A stretch of 64,000 bases of DNA, taken from positions 1-64,000 of the forward strand of contig CALTWF010000016.1 in the NCBI GenBank assembly GCA_943912755.1, written 5' to 3'. Shown one piece after another: positions 53,756 through 62,795 of the stretch. Position 1 is the first letter of the stretch, and each line of letters opens with the position of its first letter. Below the pieces are notes generated by a model. That model searched no databases. It was not told the DNA's origin and worked only from the letters and a program-made list of their open reading frames with translations. The stretch is from an uncultured Pseudomonas sp. (lineage in GTDB: Bacteria > Pseudomonadota > Gammaproteobacteria > Pseudomonadales > Pseudomonadaceae). Made by a program: the position numbers and the translations under genes.

Positions 53756-54937
53756 ATGAACCTGCGAACCATCCTGATCCTCGGCGCCCTGAGTGCGTTC
53801 GGGCCGTTGGCGATCGACTTCTATCTGCCCGGCTTCCCGGCCATGGCACTGGCGTTCGGCACCGACGAGAAACATATCCAGTCGACCCTGGCCGCCTATT
53901 TCCTCGGCCTGTCCATCGGCCAGCTTGCCTACGGGCCGATCGCCGACCGTTTTGGCCGGCGCATTCCGCTGCTCGGCGGCGTGGTGCTGTTTACCCTGGC
54001 GTCGTTGGCCTGCGCCTATGCGCCGAGCCTCGATGCGCTGATCGTCGCGCGTTTCGTCCAGGCCCTCGGCGGCTGCGCCGGGATGGTGCTGTCCCGGGCC
54101 ATCGTCAGCGACAAGTGCGATGCGGTGGGTTCGGCCAAGGTGTTCTCGCAACTGATGCTGGTGATGGGCCTGGCGCCGATCCTCGCGCCGATGCTCGGCG
54201 GAGTGCTGGTTAACCTGTATGGCTGGCAGTCGATCTTCATCGCCCTGACCCTGTTCAGTGCGCTGTGTACCCTGGCGGTGGCCCTCGGCCTGCCGGAGAG
54301 TTTGCCGGCCAACCAGCCGCGGCCGCCGTTGTCCGGCGCGCTGGGCCAGTACTGGCGCCTGCTCAAGGACCCGCGCTACCTCGGCCATGCCATCACCGGC
54401 GGCATATCCATGGCCGGGATGTTCGCCTACATCGCCGGTTCGCCGTTCGTGTTCATCAAGCTCTACGGTGTCCCGGCCGAGCACTATGGCTGGCTATTCG
54501 GCGCCAATGCGGCGGGCTTCATCCTGGTGGCGCAGATCAATGCGCGGCTGCTGGCCAAGCGTGGCCCGGCGTTTTTGCTGGCGCGGATGGTCTGGCTGTA
54601 CCTGGCGGCGGGGGCGGTGCTGCTCGGCGTCAGCGCGCTGCATACCGAGGCGCTGTGGCCGTTGCTGATTCCGCTGTTCGTCTGCATTGCCAGCCTGGGC
54701 TGCATCATCCCCAACGCGTCGGCCTGCGCCATGAACGGGCAGGGCGCGCGGGCGGGAAGTGCTTCGGCGTTGCTGGGGTGCCTGCAGTTCAGTGTCGCCG
54801 CGGGTGCGGCGGCACTGGTGGGTGTATTGCATGATGGCAGCGCGATGCCCATGGCCATGGTCATCACGCTATGCGGGATCGCGGCGGTGACGGCGGCAAC
54901 CCTGACCCGCCGCCTGCAGCTCAGCCGGCCTGCCTGA
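53756..54937 (+). CDS. Bcr/CflA-type multidrug MFS transporter
   Basis: Twelve-helix major facilitator of 393 aa, of the bicyclomycin/chloramphenicol (Bcr/CflA) branch. The N-terminus GALSAFGPLAIDFYLPGFPAM, the motif A stretch YGPIADRFGRRIPLL and RFVQALGGCAGMVLSRAIVSD are standard. Its last 17 bases overlap the small gene on the other strand. Confidence 0.92.
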   Translation: MNLRTILILGALSAFGPLAIDFYLPGFPAMALAFGTDEKHIQSTLAAYFLGLSIGQLAYGPIADRFGRRIPLLGGVVLFTLASLACAYAPSLDALIVARFVQALGGCAGMVLSRAIVSDKCDAVGSAKVFSQLMLVMGLAPILAPMLGGVLVNLYGWQSIFIALTLFSALCTLAVALGLPESLPANQPRPPLSGALGQYWRLLKDPRYLGHAITGGISMAGMFAYIAGSPFVFIKLYGVPAEHYGWLFGANAAGFILVAQINARLLAKRGPAFLLARMVWLYLAAGAVLLGVSALHTEALWPLLIPLFVCIASLGCIIPNASACAMNGQGARAGSASALLGCLQFSVAAGAAALVGVLHDGSAMPMAMVITLCGIAAVTAATLTRRLQLSRPA

Positions 54938-55088
54938 ACAACGGATGCGGTGCGCGGATCCGTGCCTGCAGGGTGTTGATGAAGGCCTGGGCCTCGGCCT
55001 CGCTGCGAAAACTCACTACATGCTGGTCAAGCCGGACTTCCCATGGGCGGTCCGGTTTTTTGCCTGTCGCATCGAGCACTACTTTCAT
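54921..55088 (-). CDS. Small conserved protein, unknown function
   Basis: A 55-aa soluble protein starting MKVVLDATGKKPDRPWEVRL at 55088, with GGAGG about 9 bases upstream. The C-terminal half SFRSEAEAQAFINTLQARI looks like a small amphipathic helix. The compact size and good ribosome site support it as a real gene, but I know no function. Confidence 0.7.
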   Translation of the reverse strand: MKVVLDATGKKPDRPWEVRLDQHVVSFRSEAEAQAFINTLQARIRAPHPLFRQAG

Positions 55089-55199
55089 CGCGGCATACCT
55101 CCGGTTGGCAAAGGTCGCTGGATTGTAGGCGCGGCTTTCCCGCGCGCGGCATGACCTGGAGCAAGTGACGGACTGGCGGTTATGCCGCACGTCGGATCT

Positions 55200-56213
55200 T
55201 CAGAAGCCTTCGAGGACGATCTTGCCCTTGGCCGCGCCACTCTCCAGCAACTGGTGGGCGCGGCGCAGGTTTTCGGCATTGATGGTGCCGAAATGCTCGC
55301 CCAGGGTGGTCTTCAGCGTGCCCGCGTCGATCAGCTCGGCGACCCGGTTGAGCAGCTTGTGCTGTTCGAGCATGTCCGGGGTTTCGAAGAGTGAGCGGGT
55401 GTACATGAACTCCCAGTGCAGCGACAGGCTCTTGCGCTTGAGCTTGGCCACGTCGAGCTGCTTGGGGTCGTCGATCAGCGCCAGCTTGCCTTGCGGTGCC
55501 AGGGCTTCGACCAGTTGATCGAGGTGCTGGTCGGTCTGGGTCAGGCTGGCGACGTGGGTCACCTGCTGCACGCCCTCGCCACGCAGGGCTTCGGCCAGCG
55601 GCTGGCGATGGTCGACGACCAGGTCGGCGCCCAGTTCGCGGGCCCAGGCCTGGGTTTCAGGGCGGGAGGCGGTGCCGATCACGCGCAGGCCGGTCAGTTG
55701 GCGGGCCAGTTGGGTGAGGATCGAGCCAACGCCACCGGCGGCACCGACGATCAGCAGGCTCTGGCCCAGGTCTTCCTTGCCTTCGGCAATCTGCAGGCGC
55801 TCGAACAGCAGCTCCCAGGCCGTGATTGCAGTCAACGGCAGGGCGGCGGCCTCGGCGAAGCCCAGCGACCTGGGCATATGGCCGACGATGCGTTCGTCTA
55901 CCACATGCAGCTCGCTATTGCCCCCGGCGCGGGCGATGGAACCGGCGTAATAGACCTTGTCTCCCGGCTGGAACAGGCTGACCTCGCTGCCCACCGCCTT
56001 GACCACGCCGGCTACGTCCCAGCCCAGCACCTTGGCGGCACCCTGTTCCGGCTGGACGTTGCGGCGGACCTTGGTATCCACCGGGTTGACCGAAATCGCC
56101 CGGACCTCCACCAGAAGGTCGCGCGGGCCTGGCTCGGGGGCGGGCAATTCGATGTCCTGCAGGGCGGCGGCGTCTTCGATCGGCAGCGACTGGTAATAGG
56201 CAATGGCTTTCAT
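55200..56213 (-). CDS. Zinc-type alcohol dehydrogenase/quinone oxidoreductase family protein
   Basis: MDR-family NADPH-dependent oxidoreductase of 337 aa with a GroES-like N-terminal domain and a Rossmann domain (LLIVGAAGGVGSILTQLARQ, then GLRVIGTASRPE). It lacks the Cys/His set of zinc-dependent alcohol dehydrogenases and is nearer to the YhdH/ZADH-like quinone reductases. GAGGA precedes the ATG at 56213. It is divergent from a LysR gene 114 bases away, the usual layout for a regulated reductase. Confidence 0.88.
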   Translation of the reverse strand: MKAIAYYQSLPIEDAAALQDIELPAPEPGPRDLLVEVRAISVNPVDTKVRRNVQPEQGAAKVLGWDVAGVVKAVGSEVSLFQPGDKVYYAGSIARAGGNSELHVVDERIVGHMPRSLGFAEAAALPLTAITAWELLFERLQIAEGKEDLGQSLLIVGAAGGVGSILTQLARQLTGLRVIGTASRPETQAWARELGADLVVDHRQPLAEALRGEGVQQVTHVASLTQTDQHLDQLVEALAPQGKLALIDDPKQLDVAKLKRKSLSLHWEFMYTRSLFETPDMLEQHKLLNRVAELIDAGTLKTTLGEHFGTINAENLRRAHQLLESGAAKGKIVLEGF

Positions 56214-56327
56214 TGGCGGATTCCTCGTGAAGTGGATGGCGGCCATGATTGATCCTTTCGTTTCCGGTTAAAAGCCGCTAAAACCGCAGAAACTTTCAAA
56301 ATAATTTTGAAAATGGAGGCTGCCTTC

Positions 56328-57233
56328 GTGCTGCGCTTCGATGATTTGCAACTGTTTGTCCGCGCTGCCGAGCAGGGCAGCCTGTCGGCGGCAGCGCGCC
56401 TGCTTGACCTGTCGCCGGCGGTGGCCAGTGCCGCCCTCAAGCGCCTGGAGGCGCAACTGGGCGCGCGCCTGCTGGCCCGCTCCACCCGCAGCCTGCGCCT
56501 GACTGCGGAGGGCGAGGGTTTTCTCGCCCACGCCCGCGCGGCGCTGGCCAGCCTCGATGAGGGGCGTCGCCTGCTGGCCCGGGAGCAGGATGAGGTAGGC
56601 GGTGTTTTGCAACTGTCGGCGCCGTCCGACTTTGGCCGCAATGTGCTGTTGCCCTGGCTGGATGAGTTGCAGCAGGCCCATCCGCAGCTCAGCGTGCGTT
56701 TGCTGCTGGGGGACCGCAATGCCGACCTGTTTCGCCAGCCTGTGGATATCGCCCTGCGCTACGGTGCCCCCGAGGACTCCAGCCTGGTGGCGGTGCCCTT
56801 GTGTCCGGACAACCGCCGGGTGGTCTGTGCTTCGCCGGAGTACCTGGCGCGGCATGGCGAGCCGCGTAGCGTCGCGCAACTGAGCGAGCACAATTGCCTG
56901 CTGTACCAGCTTGGCAGCGGCGTGCATGACCACTGGCGTTTTCACGCCAACGGGCAGGAGCTTGGCGTGCTGGTCGGTGGCGACCGCTTTTGCGATGACG
57001 CCGATGTAGTGCGGCGCTGGGCCCTGGCCGGGGCAGGGATTGCCTACAAATCATGGCTGGATGTGGCCGCCGACGTGCGCGCCGGGCGCCTGCGGGTGCT
57101 GCTAGGCCAGTATCGCGGCGAGTCCACGCCGTTGAACCTTTTGTGTACCCACCGGGCCCAGCTGGGCAAGCCGGTACAACTTTTGAGCGCATTGCTCAAG
57201 GCGCGTTGTCGCACATTGCTCGAAGAACTTTAA
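56328..57233 (+). CDS. LysR-family transcriptional regulator
   Basis: Regulator of 301 aa with an N-terminal winged HTH (DDLQLFVRAAEQGSLSAAAR and ALKRLEAQLGARLLARSTRS) and a periplasmic-binding-like effector domain. I chose the GTG at 56328 because GGAGG sits 8 bases before it and LysR proteins begin with this segment; an ATG at 56313 is also in frame. It probably controls the divergent oxidoreductase gene. Confidence 0.9.
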   Translation: MLRFDDLQLFVRAAEQGSLSAAARLLDLSPAVASAALKRLEAQLGARLLARSTRSLRLTAEGEGFLAHARAALASLDEGRRLLAREQDEVGGVLQLSAPSDFGRNVLLPWLDELQQAHPQLSVRLLLGDRNADLFRQPVDIALRYGAPEDSSLVAVPLCPDNRRVVCASPEYLARHGEPRSVAQLSEHNCLLYQLGSGVHDHWRFHANGQELGVLVGGDRFCDDADVVRRWALAGAGIAYKSWLDVAADVRAGRLRVLLGQYRGESTPLNLLCTHRAQLGKPVQLLSALLKARCRTLLEEL

Positions 57234-57698
57234 ACGCGGCTTGTTTGATTATTTGCCGTGTCTTACATCCGCTGCGCATTTGCTTGAAAGGCATTATTAC
57301 TTTCAATGTAGGTGCATTACTTGGGTGAACTAGCTTCCGGTAATTTCGCACTCCCGGTCCATCCGCCAGTACATGGGCATTTGCGGGCATGTCGAGGCTC
57401 TTGCGCAGGGGGGAGCCCTCTGGAATGCATGCTTGAAGGGTTGGCAAACCTTCGGCGAACTGTCGCAAAACAGCGACGATTATCCGAAGTCAGCATGCTT
57501 ATACTGGGCCGGGCAATTGCCGCCATCAAGATAATGTTTCCTCGGCTGTAACAGCGCCGGATGTGCTGTTCAGCACCAACTCTCGGTGAAGGGTTACCGG
57601 GGAGAAACTTCCCGGTGCTGGCAACCGGCCAACTCTGGCCTGCCCTGGATGTATGGGGAACTTTATTCGTCAATGACAATCACGCAGGGAGTGGAGAC
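57234..57698. other. Long intergenic region between LysR and ArsR-like genes
   Basis: About 465 bases. The first 150 (57240-57360) are AT-rich with TTGTTTGATTATTTGCC and CATTATTACTTTC, and could hold the promoter of the downstream gene. A second AT-rich patch is at 57530-57545. An open frame of about 90 codons on the minus strand (57196-57468) overlaps the end of the LysR gene and has no ribosome site, so I do not call it. No repeats or RNA genes are evident. Confidence 0.45.
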
Positions 57699-58418
57699 AT
57701 GCAACCGATAGCCAGTATCAGTCAGGTCGCGAGTTTGATGGCCGACCCGAAACGCAGCGCCATGCTCTGGGCGCTGATCGATGGAATGGCACGCCCCTCG
57801 GAGGAACTGGCCATGCTGGCCGGCCTGACCCCTTCGTCGGCCTGCGCACATCTGGCCCGGTTATCGGCCAGCGGTCTTCTCAAGCGCGAGGCACGCGGGC
57901 GCAAGCGTTACTTTCGCCTGGCCGCCCCGGAAATCGGCACGGCGGTCGAGGCGCTGGCCAGCGTGATCATTCGCGATCTCGAGCCACTGCTGGCCAGGTC
58001 GCCGACGAGTAGCGTGCCGTTGGCGATGCGCAAGGCGCGCTTGTGTCGCGATCACCTGGGCGGCGAAGTGGCTGCAGACCTGTTGCAGCGCTTGCTGGAT
58101 GCGCAATGGCTGCAACTGACCGAGCAGCAACTGGATATCACCCTCACCGGGCGCGAGGCATTTGCCAGCCATGGCATTTTCATCGATGCCCTGGCCCTGC
58201 GCGATGGCCGCGTGTGCAGCCTGTGCAACTGTTGCAGCGAGGTCGACGAGCGTCGTCCGCACCTTGGCGGCGCGTTGGGTTGCAGCCTGCTCAAGTTGTT
58301 CGTGCAGTCCGGTTGGGTACGGATCACCGACGAGTCGCGGGCCGCCCAGGTAACGGCGGTGGGGTTGCGCGGCATTCAGCAGATCGCGCGGATGCCGCCC
58401 CCGGTGCTGGTGGGATGA
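57699..58418 (+). CDS. ArsR-like helix-turn-helix regulator with Cys-rich segment
   Basis: A 239-aa protein with an N-terminal ArsR/SmtB-type HTH (MADPKRSAMLWALIDGMARP, then GLTPSSACAHLARLSASGLL) and a longer C-terminal part. That part contains a dense Cys group VCSLCNCCSEVDE (residues about 173-185) and another Cys at LGCSLLKL. The Cys group could bind metal or sense redox state; this is inference. GGAG precedes the ATG at 57699. It is convergent with add. Confidence 0.85.
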   Translation: MQPIASISQVASLMADPKRSAMLWALIDGMARPSEELAMLAGLTPSSACAHLARLSASGLLKREARGRKRYFRLAAPEIGTAVEALASVIIRDLEPLLARSPTSSVPLAMRKARLCRDHLGGEVAADLLQRLLDAQWLQLTEQQLDITLTGREAFASHGIFIDALALRDGRVCSLCNCCSEVDERRPHLGGALGCSLLKLFVQSGWVRITDESRAAQVTAVGLRGIQQIARMPPPVLVG

Positions 58419-58427
58419 GAGCGCGGC

Positions 58428-59381
58428 TCAGGCCTTGAGCAGGCGGGCGTCGAGGCTGTTTTGCGCCAGACGACGGGCCTGGTCCTCGGTCATGCCCAGG
58501 TGAGTGTGCAGGGCGTGGAAGTTCTCGGTGACATAACCGCCGAAGTAGGCCGGGTCGTCCGAGTTCACCGTGACCTTCACCCCACGTTCGAGCATGTCGA
58601 GGATGTTGTGCTGGCTCATGTGGTCGAACACGCACAGCTTGGTGTTGGACAGCGGGCATACGGTCAGGGGGATCTGCTCGTCGATGATGCGCTGCATCAG
58701 GCGTTCGTCCTCGATGGCGCGTACACCGTGGTCGATACGCTGGATCTTCAGCAGGTCGAGGGCTTCCCAGATGTACTCGGGCGGGCCTTCCTCGCCGGCG
58801 TGGGCAACGGTCAGGAAGCCTTCGCTGCGGGCGCGGTCGAACACCCGCTGGAACTTGCTCGGCGGGTGGCCCATTTCCGAGCTGTCGAGACCGACGGCGA
58901 CGAAGGCATCGCGGAACGGCAGGGCCTGGTCCAGGGTCTTGTGCGCTTCTTCCTCGCTGAGGTGGCGCAGGAAGCTGAGGATCAGGCCGCTGCCGATGCC
59001 CAGTTGTTCGCGACCGTCCTTCAGGGCGCGGGTGATGCCGTCGAGTACCACTTCGAAGGGAATGCCGCGGTCGGTGTGGGTCTGCGGGTCGAAGAAGGGT
59101 TCGGTGTGGATGACGTTCTGCGCCTTGCAGCGCTGCAGGTAGGCCCAGGTCAGGTCATAGAAGTCCTGCTCGGTCCGCAGTACGTCGGCGCCCTGGTAAT
59201 ACAGGTCGAGGAACTCCTGCAGGTTATTGAAGGCATAGGCCGCGCGCAGGGTTTCGACATCGTTCCACGGCAGCGCGATCTTGTTGCGTTCGGCCAGGGC
59301 GAACAGCAGCTCGGGCTCCAGCGAACCCTCCAGATGGAGGTGCAGTTCTGCCTTGGGCAGCGCGTTAAGCCAGTCGTACAT
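58428..59381 (-). CDS. add: Adenosine deaminase
   Basis: Zinc hydrolase of 317 aa that converts adenosine to inosine (or adenine to hypoxanthine in the closely related adenine deaminase subgroup). Metal and catalytic motifs are visible: HLHLEGSLEPE, VAHAGEEGPPEY and VNSDDPAYFGG. The HLHLEGSLEP start and a length of about 315 aa suit the bacterial Add/adenine deaminase class; which base is preferred cannot be settled from sequence. Confidence 0.92.
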   Translation of the reverse strand: MYDWLNALPKAELHLHLEGSLEPELLFALAERNKIALPWNDVETLRAAYAFNNLQEFLDLYYQGADVLRTEQDFYDLTWAYLQRCKAQNVIHTEPFFDPQTHTDRGIPFEVVLDGITRALKDGREQLGIGSGLILSFLRHLSEEEAHKTLDQALPFRDAFVAVGLDSSEMGHPPSKFQRVFDRARSEGFLTVAHAGEEGPPEYIWEALDLLKIQRIDHGVRAIEDERLMQRIIDEQIPLTVCPLSNTKLCVFDHMSQHNILDMLERGVKVTVNSDDPAYFGGYVTENFHALHTHLGMTEDQARRLAQNSLDARLLKA

Positions 59382-59485
59382 GGGGAATTCTCATCAGGTG
59401 CAATCGGAACATTCTACAGAGGTTGTCAGACCGGTGCGGTGAAACCTGACCGGCAAGTTGAATAAGGCAAGCCCCGTGCCACTCG

Positions 59486-60841
59486 CTAGCCGGCGACCAA
59501 TTGCGCCGCAGCCTTGCGATGCCGGGCGATCAGCTCCTGGAGGTCCAGGCCGTCGATTTGCCCGTCGGTCACCCGCCAGCGGCCACCGATCATCACTCGG
59601 TCGGCCCGGTCGGCACCGCAGAGGATCAGGGCGGCGAGTGGGTCGTGGCTGCCGGAGAAGCGCAGCTCGTCGAGCTTGAACAGGGCCAGGTCGGCCTGTT
59701 TGCCCACCGCGAGTTCTCCGATGTCGGTACGGCCCAGCAGTCTGGCCGAACCTCGGGTGGCCCAGCTCAGTACCCGTTCCGGGGTAATGGCTTCGGCGCC
59801 GTAGCGCAGGCGCTGCAGGTACAGGGCCTGGCGTGTTTCGAGGAGCATGTTGGATGCGTCATTGGAGGCCGAGCCGTCCACGCCGATGCCCACTGGTGCA
59901 CCGGAATCGGTCAGCTCCACGGTCGGGCAGATACCCGAGGCCAGGCGCATGTTCGAGCTCGGGCAGTGGCAGACGCCAGTGCCGGCGGCGCCGAGGCGGG
60001 CGATTTCCTCGGCATTGAAGTGGATGCCATGGGCCAGCCAGGTGCGCGGACCGAGCCAGCCGACGCTGTCCAGGTAATCCACGGTGCGCAGGCCGAAGCG
60101 TTGCAGGCAGAAGTTCTCTTCATCGAGGGTTTCGGCGAGGTGGGTGTGCAGGCGCACGTCCAGTTCTTCGGCGAGGTCGGCACTGGCGCGCATGATTTCC
60201 GGGGTGACCGAGAACGGCGAGCAGGGTGCAAGGGCGATCTGGATCTGTGCTCCGGCACCGCGCTCATGGTAGCTGTGGATAAGTCGCTGGCTGTCGGCCA
60301 GGATCACTTCGCCCTGTTGCACCGTCTGTTGCGGCGGCAGTCCGCCATCGGCTTCGCCCAGGCTCATGGAACCGCGGGTCAGCATGGCGCGCATGCCCAG
60401 TTTGCGGGTGGCCTCGACCTGTACGTCGATGGCGTTTTCCAGGCCGCCGGGGAACAGGTAGTGGTGGTCGGCGGCGGTGGTACAGCCGGATAGCAACAGC
60501 TCGGCAAGCGCTACCTGGGTCGCCAGTTCCAGCCTGGCCGGGGTGAGGCGGGCCCAGACCGGGTACAGCGTTTTCAGCCAGGGGAACAAAGGCTGGTTGA
60601 CCACCGGGCCCCAGGCGCGGGTGAGTGTCTGGTAGAAGTGATGGTGGGTATTGATCAGGCCCGGCAGGACGACGTGTTCGCGGGCATCGAAGGTCTGTTG
60701 GCAGGGCAGGAAGGGCACCTGGCCGAGGGCGAGTACTTCACGGATGACGCCGTCTTCGATGACCAGGCCGCCGCGGGCATCGAGTTCGTTGGCGGGGAAG
60801 ATGGCGAGGGGATTCTTCAGCCAGGTACGGTTCGCGGGCAT
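59486..60841 (-). CDS. Amidohydrolase, 8-oxoguanine deaminase type
   Basis: Metal-dependent deaminase of 451 aa in the cytosine deaminase/TrzN-AtzB superfamily. Zinc ligands appear as NTHHHFYQT, HTHLAET (HxH-type), a conserved His in LAHGIHF and VGIGVDGSASND. It resembles P. aeruginosa PA0142, characterised as 8-oxoguanine deaminase, and is often annotated as hydroxydechloroatrazine ethylaminohydrolase. It lies next to adenosine deaminase on the same strand, so a purine-salvage or detoxification setting is plausible. Confidence 0.85.
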   Translation of the reverse strand: MPANRTWLKNPLAIFPANELDARGGLVIEDGVIREVLALGQVPFLPCQQTFDAREHVVLPGLINTHHHFYQTLTRAWGPVVNQPLFPWLKTLYPVWARLTPARLELATQVALAELLLSGCTTAADHHYLFPGGLENAIDVQVEATRKLGMRAMLTRGSMSLGEADGGLPPQQTVQQGEVILADSQRLIHSYHERGAGAQIQIALAPCSPFSVTPEIMRASADLAEELDVRLHTHLAETLDEENFCLQRFGLRTVDYLDSVGWLGPRTWLAHGIHFNAEEIARLGAAGTGVCHCPSSNMRLASGICPTVELTDSGAPVGIGVDGSASNDASNMLLETRQALYLQRLRYGAEAITPERVLSWATRGSARLLGRTDIGELAVGKQADLALFKLDELRFSGSHDPLAALILCGADRADRVMIGGRWRVTDGQIDGLDLQELIARHRKAAAQLVAG

Positions 60842-60956
60842 TTTGCCGGCTCCTCTGAAAGTGGGTTCAGGTTCGCCAGCTCAGTGTTGCCCTGTCTGCT
60901 GATCCAGGTCCGCCGCGGTGGGCGAGGCGCCGAGTCTACACCCACCGTGCGGAGCA

Positions 60957-61640
60957 TCACCAGATCAGGGTTTCGCCCTTGTAGTTGACGTAGTGCACAC
61001 CCGGCTTGCCACTGTGGGCCTTGACCTGTTCGAGCATGCCGCGGGTGCTGGTGGCCACGTCGATGTCCGCACCTTCACCGCCCATGTCGGTCTTGACCCA
61101 GCCCGGGTGCATGGCCAGCACGCTCAGGCGGGTATCGCCAAGGCGCACGACGAAGCTGTTGATCATCGAGTTGAGGGCTGCCTTGCTGGCCTTGTACAGC
61201 GCCAGTTCCGGCGCGTCCGCAATGGCGACGCTGCCCAGTACCGAGCTCATGAACGCGATCACTCCGCCCTCTTCGCGCAGTTGCGCGGCGAAGCGCTGGG
61301 CTACGCGGATCGGCGCCACGCTGTTGGTGACGAACAGCTCGCCGATGTCGGCGGGCTGTGCGGCTTCGGCATCCTGGTTGTCCGGGCCCTTGACCCCGGC
61401 GTTGACGAACAGCAGGTCGAAGGTCTGGCCGGCGAGCTGCTTTTGCAGGGCGTCGAGCTGGGCGGTGCTGTTCATTTCCAGGGTTTCCACCTGCACACCC
61501 GGCAGTGCCTTGAGCGCGGCGGCTTTGGCGGTATCGCGCACGGTGGCGACGACCTTCCAGCCGTCTTCGCTCAAGCGTTCCACCAGACCGAGGCCGAGGC
61601 CGCGGGAGGCGCCGATGATCAGGGCGGTTTTCGTAGTCAT
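60957..61640 (-). CDS. Short-chain dehydrogenase/reductase
   Basis: NAD(P)-dependent SDR of 227 aa. The cofactor motif is GASRGLGLGLVERL; VNAG, a Ser in FMSSVLG and the pair Tyr/Lys in LYKASKAAL follow. The start at 61640 (MTTKTALIIGAS) overlaps the MerR gene by 4 bases. It lies in one operon with that regulator; the substrate is unknown. Confidence 0.92.
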   Translation of the reverse strand: MTTKTALIIGASRGLGLGLVERLSEDGWKVVATVRDTAKAAALKALPGVQVETLEMNSTAQLDALQKQLAGQTFDLLFVNAGVKGPDNQDAEAAQPADIGELFVTNSVAPIRVAQRFAAQLREEGGVIAFMSSVLGSVAIADAPELALYKASKAALNSMINSFVVRLGDTRLSVLAMHPGWVKTDMGGEGADIDVATSTRGMLEQVKAHSGKPGVHYVNYKGETLIW

Positions 61641-62002
61641 GCGGGAGCTCCTTTCAAGGTAAGGGGACAGCGCTCTTGCAGGCGCTGCCGTAGCGCCTGG
61701 CGCAGTTCGAGGAGGGCATCGATGCGTTCTTCGACCAGCACCAGTTTGTCCTGGATAAAACGGGTTACCAGGGCTTCGGGGTCGGGTGCCTGCCATAGCT
61801 CGGCGACGTTCTGGCTGATTTCGCCCAGGCTGAAGCCGAGTTTCTGTGCGGTCTTGATCAGCAACACCAACTGCACGGTTTCCACCGGGTAATCACGATA
61901 GCCGTTGGCGCTGCGGCTGGAGCGGATAAGGCCGCGTTCTTCATAGAAACGCAGGGTGTCGCGGCTGACGCTGCAGGTCTGCGCCAATTCTCCGATACGC
62001 AC
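61637..62002 (-). CDS. MerR-family regulator
   Basis: Regulator of 121 aa with a MerR HTH (MRIGELAQTCSVSRDTLRFY, then EERGLIRSSRSANGYRDY) and a dimerisation helix. It has no C-terminal metal-binding Cys pair, so it is not a metal sensor of the CueR kind. It precedes and overlaps the SDR gene, which it may control, and starts divergently from the membrane protein gene. Confidence 0.92.
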   Translation of the reverse strand: MRIGELAQTCSVSRDTLRFYEERGLIRSSRSANGYRDYPVETVQLVLLIKTAQKLGFSLGEISQNVAELWQAPDPEALVTRFIQDKLVLVEERIDALLELRQALRQRLQERCPLTLKGAPA

Positions 62003-62093
62003 GGGGATTCCTGGGGAAGGGGTTGACCCTGGAGCATACTCCAGGCTTTAGCCTGCCGCCCTCACTTTCCAGCAAGGAGCGGTAGGTAGGTAA

Positions 62094-62519
62094 ATGTGGA
62101 GCCAGAGCGGTTATCGGGGTTTGGTCAGGGCCAGTGGCTGGTACGACTTGCTGGTGACGGCGGCGTTCGTCACACCATGGAGCCTGACGTTGTTGCACGG
62201 CATGTTGCGGCAACTGAGCGAGCAATGGGGGCTGGGCGGCGAGCTGCCGGAGTTCGCTGCGCTGCACGGGTTGATGGCCAACCTGATGGGGTCGATCGTG
62301 TGCGTCTGGTCGATCCTGCGCATTCGTGACCCGCAATTGCAGTTCGGCCGTTACGACGCGGCGGGACGCCTGCTGTTCGCTAGCTGGCAGGCGTATGCCT
62401 TGATGCACGGCGCGATACAGTTGCTTTGGGGAGTTCTGGTGATGGAACTGGCGTGGGCTGTTTTGCAGCTATGGCCGGTACGCGGGTCTGTTCAAAAAAC
62501 GATCAATGGCGTCGGGTGA
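62094..62519 (+). CDS. Small four-helix membrane protein
   Basis: A 141-aa protein with about four hydrophobic segments (WYDLLVTAAFVTPWSLTLLH, LHGLMANLMGSIVCVWSIL, LLFASWQAYALMHGAIQLL, GVLVMELAWAVLQLW). AGGTAGG precedes the ATG. It is divergent from the MerR-SDR pair. I recognise no family motif and give no function. Confidence 0.8.
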   Translation: MWSQSGYRGLVRASGWYDLLVTAAFVTPWSLTLLHGMLRQLSEQWGLGGELPEFAALHGLMANLMGSIVCVWSILRIRDPQLQFGRYDAAGRLLFASWQAYALMHGAIQLLWGVLVMELAWAVLQLWPVRGSVQKTINGVG

Positions 62520-62795
62520 CGGCCCGGCAAGCGATTGGCGCAGGCGTACACGGTTTATCCACAACTTGCTCCACAGTATCTGTGAGCAAGCCGCTTCGCT
62601 GGGCATAAGCCCGGATTCGCAGCCTTCCAAAGGCGATAAACGCTGTTAAGCGGCTGATTTTCCGGCGAATGCAGCGCTGTCATCAAAGGTTGATCAAAAT
62701 ATGATCGTTACGCTGCAAGCCTTGCCGGACAAGGCTTGCAGCGGCCTGCCCAGAGGTTATCCACAGTCGGGCCCACAGTGGATGTGGGCAATTGT
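62520..62795. other. Intergenic region with two DnaA-box sequences and a hairpin
   Basis: This 276-base gap holds two exact TTATCCACA sequences, at 62555-62563 and 62757-62765, both on the plus strand. It also has a perfect 10-bp hairpin GCAAGCCTTG-CCGGA-CAAGGCTTGC at 62715-62739 downstream of the yigZ stop (minus strand), without a U-tract. It lies between two convergent genes, so promoters are not expected. Confidence 0.55.

Noticed and set aside
57196..57468. 90-codon minus-strand frame between LysR and the ArsR-like gene
   Set aside because: It overlaps the LysR 3' end, has no ribosome site and no recognisable composition of a real protein.
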